A DNA stretch of 64,000 nucleotides. It comes from Schistosoma haematobium. Its lineage: Eukaryota; Platyhelminthes; Trematoda; Strigeidida; Schistosomatidae. Below are positions 57,569-64,000 of the stretch, piece after piece. Every line of letters begins with the position of its first letter. The first letter of the stretch is position 1. The stretch is from the NCBI RefSeq assembly GCF_000699445.3, contig NC_067195.1, forward strand, positions 16,563,287 to 16,627,286, read 5' to 3'. The position numbers were made by a program, and so were the translations under genes. The notes beneath the pieces are model-generated. The model searched no databases. It saw only the letters and a list, made by a program, of their open reading frames with translations, and had not been told where the DNA came from.

Positions 57569-58294
57569 AGGCCGCTCACCAGCATTCTCCATCCAACCCT
57601 GTCCTGGGCAATCCTTTCCAGCTCCTTCCAGTTGTTATTCATCTTTTTCATATCTGCTTCTATTATCCGACGTAATGTGTTCTTTGGCCTTCCTCTTTTC
57701 CGCCTCCCTTCAGGATTCCAAGTTAGGACTTGCTTTGTGATGCAGTTTGACGATTTGCGTAATGTATGTCCTATCCATTTCCATCGTCTTTTCCTAATTT
57801 CTTCTTCAGCTGGAAGTTGATTTGTTCTCTCCCACAAAAGGCTGTTGCTGATGGTATCCGGCCAATGGATATCGAGTATCTTGCGAAGATAGCTATTTAT
57901 AAATACTTATACCTTCTTGATTGTGGTTGTTGTAGTTCTCCAAGTTTCAGCTCCATACAGTAGAACTGCCTTGACGTTCGTATTGAAGATTCTCACTTTG
58001 ATATTGGTTGAACGTCGTTTTGAGTTCCATATGTTCTTCAATTGTAGGAATGCGACCCTTGCTTTGCCAATCTTCGCCATTAAGTCTGCATCTGAACCTC
58101 CTTGTTCATCGATGATGCTTCCCAGGTATGTAAATGATTCTACATCTTCCAGAGTCCAAATCGCCTAATTGATTCTGAGCTACTCATTGTACTCCGTGTC
58201 TTCCCTCAGATGTCGAGGTCTTCATAATCCAGTCGACCACCAGAAGAAAGAGGAAGGGAGAGAGTAGACAGCCTTGTCTGACTCCGGTCCTTGC
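57569..58294 (-). pseudogene. RTE copy 2: C-terminal reverse transcriptase, FADD deleted
   Basis: After the stop the sequence reads [13 protein letters not shown] and [13 protein letters not shown]. It then changes to a more diverged stretch and loses the segment that in copy 1 holds FADD and GKTKVLKFK (copy 1 positions about 45192-45361). Translation resumes around VESF and continues to [23 protein letters not shown] and [13 protein letters not shown]. Without FADD the copy cannot encode a working reverse transcriptase. Confidence 0.75.
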
Positions 58295-59401
58295 TTATAA
58301 TGCGTCTGTCAGCTGTCCTCCATGCACAACCTTGCACTGTAGTCCGTCGTATGGGTTCCGGATAATGTTGACAATCTTCTCAGGAACTCCGTAGTGTCTA
58401 AAAAGTTTCCATAACGTCCTCTTATCTACACTGTCAAATGTCTTTTCATGATCAATGATGTTGGTGTATGGTGACGAGTTCCATTCAACTGATTGTTCGA
58501 CGATGATCCGTAGTGTCGCAATTTGGTCTGTACACAACCGATCCTCACGGAATCTAGCCCTCTGATCTTGAAGTTGAGCGTCTACTGTGTCTTTCATCCG
58601 GTTTAGCAACACTCTGTTGAAGACCCTCCCTGGTACTGACAGTAGTATGATTCCTCTGTAGTTTTCACACTTGTTCAGATCTCCTTTCTTTGGAATGTTG
58701 ATGAGGTGTCCCTCTTTCCAGTCCATCGGCACTTGTTCCTCCTCCCAAATATCCTTGAATAGAAGGTGAAGCATGTTTGCAGTTACTTCGATATCTGACT
58801 TCAGTACTTCAGCTGCTATGTCGTCGGGTCCTGCTGCTTTCCCGCTCTTGATTTGTTTGATAGCCATTCTGATTTCTTCCGTTGTTGGTGGGTTGACATC
58901 TATAGGAAGATCTGTGTGTGCTGCTTCGATGTTCGGTGGATTCATTGGAGCCGGCCTATTCAGGAGTTCCTCGAAGTATTCTACCCATCTGTTCCGCTGT
59001 TGTTGAATTTCAGTGATTGGCTTGCCTTCTTTGTCTTTGACCGGCCTCTCTGGTTTACTGTATTTCCCTGATAGTTTCTTCGTTGTATCGTAGAGCTGTT
59101 TCATATTTACTTCTCTAGCAGCTTTTTCTGCCGTCGTTGCTAATTCTTCCACGTACTTCTTCTTGTCGGTTCTAATGCTCCTCTTCACTTGCTTGTTTGC
59201 TTCTATGTATTCAGCTTGTGCTTGGACTTTCTCTGCTCGTGTTCGGCTGTTGTTAATTGCTGTCTTCTTGTTCTTCCTTTCTTTGATCTTGTCCAGAGTT
59301 TCTAAAGAGATCCACTCCTTATGATGGTGTTTCTTTAGGCCCAGAACCTCTTGACACGTTGAAGTTAATGCTTCTTTGATGCCTTTCCAGTTGTCCTCCA
59401 T
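58295..59401 (-). pseudogene. RTE copy 2: connector and N-terminal reverse transcriptase
   Basis: A 368-codon frame is identical to copy 1 except one Thr to Ile change in the CENYRGI(T/I)LLS motif. It ends at the same TAA (58295-58297) after LTDAL, with GVRQGC following in frame beyond the stop. Confidence 0.8.
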
Positions 59402-59608
59402 GGTAGTTTCTTCTTCCTTCAGTAGATCTTGAAAGGCTTGGAATCTGTTGTTGAGAGCTATCTTGAATTCATTGAGTTTGTCAGTATCTCGAAGGAAGGC
59501 TGTATTGAACCTTTTTAGTGCTGATTGTCCAGTTCTTCTTTAGCTTCGGTTTCATCTTGGCAACAACTAGGTGGTGATCCGAAGCTATGTCAGCTCCTTT
59601 TCTGGTTC

Positions 59609-60376
59609 TCACATCTTCCATTGTCCTTCGGAATTTTTTTTGATGCAAATATGATCTATCTGGTTCTCTGTAGTGTGGTCCGGTGAGATCCATGTAGCCT
59701 TTTGTATACGTTTGTGTGGAAATATTGTGCCTCCTATGACTAATTTGTTGAATGCACACAAATTTGCAAATCTTTCTCCATTTTCGTTCCTCTCTCCCAG
59801 TCCATGTCCTCCCATAATATCTTCATATCCAGTGTTGTCTATTCCGACCTTGGCATTTAGATCTCCCATCAGAATGGTGAGGTCCTTTCTTGAGCATTTC
59901 TCTATGATTGACTGCAGCCGCTCGTAGAATTGATCTTTAATGTCGTCGTCGCTATCATTGGTGGGTGCATAACATTGGATAATATTCATTAAGATCCCCT
60001 CCTTCTTTGTTTTGAAAGATGCTTTGATGATTCTGGATCCGTGGGATTCCCATCCTACAAGTGCATTTCGTGCTACTTTGGACAGCATTAGAGCAACTCC
60101 CTGTGTGTGTGGAGCATTTTCCTCTTCGTGACCGGAGTATAGCAGCATCTCTCCCGTAGCTAGCCTTTTCTGTCCAGCTTGGGTCCAGTGGGTTTCACTG
60201 ATTCCCAGTACTGCCGAATTGTATCTCCTCATTTCCGTTGCTATTTGACTGATCTTTCCGGTTTCCCACATCGTTCGGACGTTCCATGTACCCACAAAAA
60301 TGTTTGCTCTGGTTGTTAGAAGGGGCATCGGCCTCGTGACTTCCGAAGGAACTTGGCTTTCACCATGAAGCGTCAT
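59609..60376 (-). pseudogene. RTE copy 2: endonuclease domain
   Basis: A 255-codon frame differs from copy 1 at only three residues (Val28, Ile42 and Gln for His in the RIQKATW stretch). The catalytic motifs GTWNVRTMW, GISETHW and MGDLNAKVG are intact. The frame is lost at the same eight-A run (plus-strand T8 at about 59635-59642), and SDHH is again in the next frame (59759-59481). Between 60240 and 60300 the DNA differs from copy 1 at about eight sites in 60, far above the rest of the domain. Confidence 0.8.
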
Positions 60377-60578
60377 AATTCTTCTAAATGAAGACCTTCC
60401 AACTTTCAGGGCAGAGTTAAAATGGTTTGAATTATGTTTTCTGGTTAGCGTTTTGTTTAGCGAGTTAGTTTTCTACGGGATGGGGACGCTAACCCCATGC
60501 CCAACCCTCCTCCTTTATCCGGGCTTGGGACCGGCAGTAACTCTAGAAGAGCTACAGGCGGAGTTACAACAAAATGTA

Positions 60579-60634
60579 ATTGAACACAAAAGTACAGAAC
60601 ATCTTAGTAATATCTGAAGACCATACAGTAAATA
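60579..60634 (+). repeat. Dispersed repeat R1, copy f, second segment
   Basis: ATTGAACACAAAAGTACAGA, CATCTTAGTAATATCTGAAG and ACCATACAGTAAATA correspond to TTTCAACAGAAAATTACAGA and ATCTCTTAGTAAATAC of R1 copy d. It ends at the duplicated target of the next insertion. Confidence 0.6.
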
Positions 60635-61140
60635 ACTAGTCCCTTTGATAAATTTCGATAATGCAATGAGAAGACGAAGCTTATCAGAATGATGTGATAT
60701 ATTTGCGCAATACATTTCGAACAATCTGATCACACATATACTGGTTAAGATCATTTATATATAAAAATTAAAAGGTCAACTAGACAGATTAAAGGTAAGC
60801 CGTAACAAGGAAAAAAATAATAATAATAAAGTACACAAAAACAATGTGATTGCCACTCTGGATAATAAATCAGTATTACCAGAGTAGGTTAAGTGTAAGG
60901 GCAAACTGTTTTTGAATGCACAAAAGGTTTTCAGTTTCCGTATAGCCAAGGCTTCAATAAACCTTAGTATGCGTCTCTGAAGGCTTTTGTATAACACTAC
61001 ATATGCTTGTTTGATGTCAACTTTATGATCATTCTCAATTTCTTAACAAGTATATATGTGATCAGACTGTTCGAAATGTATTGCGCAAATATATCACATC
61101 ATTCTAATAAACTACGTCTTCTCATTGCATTATCAAAAAA
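60635..61140 (-). mobile_element. Penelope-like element fragment with inverted ends
   Basis: The 506-bp insertion is flanked by the direct repeat ATACAGTAAATA (60623-60634 and 61140-61151; the outer A can be assigned either way). Its two ends are inverted copies of about 85 bp (60657-60740 and about 61045-61132), sharing GATAATGCAATGAGAAGACG and ATATTTGCGCAATACATTTC. The minus strand between them encodes LQRRILRFIEALAIRKLKTF then CAFKNSLPLHLTYSG (about 60860-60990). This resembles the C-terminal end that follows the GIY-YIG endonuclease in Penelope-like elements (E.LAIRK.KP). The RT and most of the endonuclease are missing, and it is non-autonomous. Confidence 0.6.
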
Positions 61141-61151
61141 TACAGTAAATA

Positions 61152-61345
61152 CTTAATTTGGAAAATACCAATCAGTTGTTTCAAACTTGAATGTTCCTAT
61201 TGCAAATATCAGTCAGACTCCATTGTTCCAACATTTCCATGCAAATTACTTTCTGTTCCCGTCATTCCCTTCTTGATCTTATTGACCATCTGCTGCCAGA
61301 CATTCTATTCCTGACTAGCGTCATATACTACTTGTGTCGATATAA
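61152..61345 (+). repeat. Dispersed repeat R1, copy f, third segment
   Basis: CTTAATTTGGAAAATACCAA, ATTGCAAATATCAGTCAGAC, GACCATCTGCTGCCAGACAT and ATACTACTTGTGTCGATATA continue the R1 order to its tail. Confidence 0.65.
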
Positions 61346-62082
61346 GTACACATATTGAAAGTCTACATATGACTTTACCATTACAAGCAGATTTTATATC
61401 CTTTATATTATCTCAATGTAGCTAAAATCAACTCCAGTGATTAAACATTTTATGCATTATTATGCAACCAATACTCATTGGAATTTATGAAACCAGTTTC
61501 ATCTTCATTTTGAATTCCACAAATCATACAGATCCCATTGTAATTCTTAGCAATTCCTCTTCAAACAAATCTCTAAAACGTATATTTTTATTTTTAATAT
61601 GAAATGGTTGTTCAACTTAATATTAAAGTCACTTCTATTACCAAATAGTTCTTGATGCATGCCAAGTCTGGATAATACATTCCTTATGTTAAATTCATAT
61701 AACATAACACATTCTATGAAACATGTATCTTTTCGTTGTTATCATTAAAAAAAATTAGATTTATTTCTACCTTAAAATACTGAAAAATAACAAAGTCTCA
61801 TGTTTGGATAAAATGCAAACTTAATGAACAAAAAAAAAAAAAACAAACAAGTTGATAATTGAGAAGTTTAACAACAATGTAACTTGCTATATATTTTGAT
61901 TTAATCAATAAAAACGGTAACATTTACGAACAAAAGACATTCGTTTTTGTGTATACATCTTCACTTATCCTAATTCATTACAGTCAGTTTTATCTTGTCA
62001 GGTTATAAGATTTCTTCCAGTTTCTTTATGTATTCTTGTTCTGAATAAGAAAGTTAAATAAAATTTCACCCATAAACATTTT
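61346..62082. other. AT-rich, no feature seen
   Basis: A poly-A tract near 61830. Nothing else. Confidence 0.4.
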
Positions 62083-62352
62083 AATAATTGAGATCATGAG
62101 TCATTTGAAGCTAGACCATCATAGAAAACTTCGAGGCACTGGACGTTCTACCGTGGGATTACTCAGCAGTGCTCACCCACGATCCTGCCCCGCGAGATTC
62201 AAACCCAGGATCTTTTGGTCTCGTGCGCGAATGCTTCACCTCTAGACTACTGAGCCGGCATCCAACGGTGTTAATGTCTAACTCCAATTAATCCACGAAA
62301 TTGAGCGACGAATCCACCATTGTCTTCAGTGAGTTACTATCTCACAACAAAC
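62083..62352 (-). repeat. HH-IR element, minus-strand copy
   Basis: The plus strand reads TTGAGATCATGAGTCATTTG, GGCACTGGACGTTC, GGATTACTCAGCAGTGCTCA, CGCGAGATTCAAACCCAGGA, CTAGACTACTGAGCCGGCAT, GTCTTCAGTGAGTTACTATC and ACAACAAACCTGG. The GAAAC element of the ribozyme is deleted. It keeps the unique part up to GTTGTGAGATA, beyond the copy at 24084. A 91-codon frame starting within it is not a gene. Confidence 0.7.
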
Positions 62353-62825
62353 CTGGTATTTCATCGGTAAAGTGTAAAAAAAATCATTACATTTCACCAA
62401 ACTCTTCCTATTATTTGACAAGTTTATCAAAATATGGAACCGTGAAGCATAAGAACTATGAAGTTATTGCAGTTTTTTTCTTTTTATTACAAATAATTCT
62501 AGTAAGTAGTTCACAAATGTACTACACAAAATCTCATAAGATCATTCTATTTTTGAATACATACATATATAGTTAAATTAACTGTAATGAATGTGGAAAA
62601 ATTAGGGCGGTCGTTAACATGATGAATACACAACGAAACGTAGTTTTTTTTACAAATTATAATCGTTAGTTATTCACGATTTTTACTTGTTTACTTATCA
62701 GTTTGTTAATCAAAATCCATTCCGTATAACAATATTGAACCATTGAAGTTTGAATAACCCTTGATTGTCAACAATGTTATGGTTTAATGTGTACGTATGT
62801 ATCTGTGTTTAACATTTTGTCAAAA
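62353..62825. other. AT-rich, no feature seen
   Basis: Nothing recognisable. Confidence 0.4.
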
Positions 62826-62870
62826 GGGGGATTTGTGAAGATTTTAGTAATTTTAACAGTTGACTTTCTT
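62826..62870 (+). repeat. HH-IR terminal fragment
   Basis: GGGGGATTTGTGAAGATTTT then AGTAATTTTAACAGTTGA is the outer left end of the family. It joins directly to an Sm-alpha-like copy. Confidence 0.5.
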
Positions 62871-62881
62871 AACATCCGTAA

Positions 62882-63060
62882 CAATAGTGGCTAACATTTG
62901 AGTCTAGGATGCTCGTTTGGTTTCGTTCGCGACTCATCAGCCGGAAGTAACTGAATCTCAGTAATGGTAGTCACACTAGCACTCCAACCCAATATCCGAC
63001 ACTTTGAGAGCCCAAGGCGTTGTTGTCTGAGCTACTTAATCCAGTGCTTAACATCAACTA
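62882..63060 (-). repeat. Sm-alpha-like hammerhead repeat with canonical CTGATGA
   Basis: The minus strand reads a tRNA-like start (AGTAGCTCAGACAACAACGC; weak B box GGGTTGGAGTG), then TTACTTCCGGCTGATGAGTC, GCGAACGAAACCAAACGAGC and ATCCTAGACTC. The core CTGATGA and GAAAC are present. Stem II is shortened (GTCGCGAAC) and should be unstable, so activity is doubtful. Confidence 0.65.
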
Positions 63061-64000
63061 CCAGAAAACCAAAAACATTGCAAATACAGTTGATTATACA
63101 TTTAATATGTATGTACCTTCCATTAAATAATTAAAAAAAGGAAGAGAATCAAACTAAAATCAAATGAACCTTCATTCTTGTTTCTCAGATTTCATTAAAT
63201 TTTGTCAAACGAAACTGGATAACAACCAAATATTTATGCATATTGGCTGACTTCTCAATGAAAAGATTCCTATTTAATCTAAATACTTTTTTTTCTCTTG
63301 AACAAACAAAACAATGACCTTACTAATGTTACCATTATGATTATGATTATTAAAAGAGTAGTATGCCTAATATTCTTTGATCCACTTTCTACAGTATTTT
63401 TTTACCTTTTTCCTGCTTTGTTCATTTATTTGTTTCGTCAACGCTATGAGTTCTTTTTCCTTCATGTTTATTTCATCGTTTCTTCTCAACTATTTGTTTT
63501 ATATTGTCTTCCTTTCTATTCTTCTTCACTGTGGTTCATTTATTTATTATATCCATCTCTTTTTATATACAGTACTATGTAATGGATTAAAACATAATAA
63601 GAATAAAGTTGAAAGCATTAATACTAAAAGTTAACATTTCTTTTAGCTATCATTTTAATTACAGAGATTGTAAAGATTTTTTTAAAAATTCTTTTTACAT
63701 GTATATGTATAGTTTGACCTTTTATATAAGGATTGACAGCATGTCATCCATAAGTCTTATATATGTGCTTGTATGTGTCTTTATGTATGTATTGTCACGA
63801 ACATCTAATTTTTTTCTTTCATCTACAACAAACAACTAGAAAAAAAAGTACATTACAATGGATTAGTAGATGAACAGAATTAACTTAAGGTCATCTACTT
63901 ATTACTGATTAATTTCGAGGTGTAATTCTTACAGTTCTAATAAGATTTGATCATGTAGAGGTTGAAGAAGTTACCCATCGCTCTCAGTAGTTTCTCAATA
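63061..64000. other. AT-rich, no supported gene
   Basis: Overlapping pyrimidine-rich frames at 63298-63839 encode Phe/Leu/Tyr-rich low-complexity text in several frames at once, which argues against coding. A weak resemblance to the pyrimidine-rich middle of R1 was considered but not established. Confidence 0.35.

Larger units (their letters stand above)
57394..60565 (-). mobile_element. RTE-type LINE, copy 2 (about 3.2 kb, defective)
   Basis: Same family as 44569-47769 and nearly identical over most of its length. It has its own 13-bp target duplication, ACAACAAAATGTA (57381-57393 and 60566-60578), and a different tail, (GTAA)n on the minus strand (TACTTACTTACTTACTTAC on plus). So it is an independent insertion and not a segmental copy. 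It lacks about 170 bp including the catalytic FADD box and carries a 136-bp insertion near its 3' end. It shares the frameshifts and stop of copy 1. Confidence 0.85.

Noticed and set aside
57381..60578. Segmental duplication as the origin of the second RTE copy
   Set aside because: Flanks differ and each copy has its own target duplication and tail, which indicates separate retrotransposition.
63298..63839. Overlapping Phe/Tyr/Leu-rich frames resembling membrane proteins
   Set aside because: The hydrophobic text comes from a pyrimidine-rich tract readable in several frames, with no splice or domain support.

Overview
The window looks like genomic DNA of a blood fluke (Schistosoma, probably an African species). 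The evidence is very AT-rich non-coding sequence, GTAAGT/GTGAGT splice donors, sparse exons separated by very long introns, and a repeat complement typical of schistosomes: RTE-type LINEs, tRNA-derived repeats carrying hammerhead ribozymes (Sm-alpha-like and a second family), a Penelope-like fragment and solo-LTR-like pieces. The species is not resolved. No prokaryotic genes, CRISPR arrays, rRNA genes or standalone tRNA genes were seen.

Host-gene content is small. Three plus-strand exons can be supported and all break codons in phase 1: a start exon with a signal-peptide-like segment (11344-11590), an unrecognised symmetric exon (15949-16344), and a complete Ig domain exon (39306-39602). They fit the 5' part of one secreted or transmembrane Ig-superfamily gene whose introns are about 4 kb, 23 kb and more than 24 kb. 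If so, nearly the whole window is intron.

The rest is mostly a graveyard of mobile DNA. From 1 to 11 kb there are copies of a roughly 290-bp dispersed repeat (called R1 here) and fragments of the hammerhead families. From 11 to 43 kb there are about 15 copies of a repeat called HH-IR here: inverted-repeat arms around a tRNA-like pol III promoter and a hammerhead ribozyme. The same stretch holds three minus-strand LTR-like units (about 13980-14673, 22902-23326, 40696-41029), hairpin repeats and a decayed LINE 3' end (36870-37281). From 44.5 to 47.8 kb and from 57.4 to 60.6 kb lie two minus-strand RTE-type LINE copies. Each is bounded by its own target-site duplication, yet both share the same frameshifts and stop codon. 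The second sits inside an R1 copy that was also hit by a Penelope-like fragment at 60635-61140.

The most interesting signals are these: (i) the HH-IR family, best seen at 20201-20578, where perfect 65-bp inverted arms begin two bases before the predicted ribozyme cleavage site; (ii) other hairpin repeats with a hammerhead-like core, one with a clear 13-bp target duplication; (iii) a LINE lineage that apparently spread while already carrying broken reading frames. All family assignments were made by eye, without database searches.
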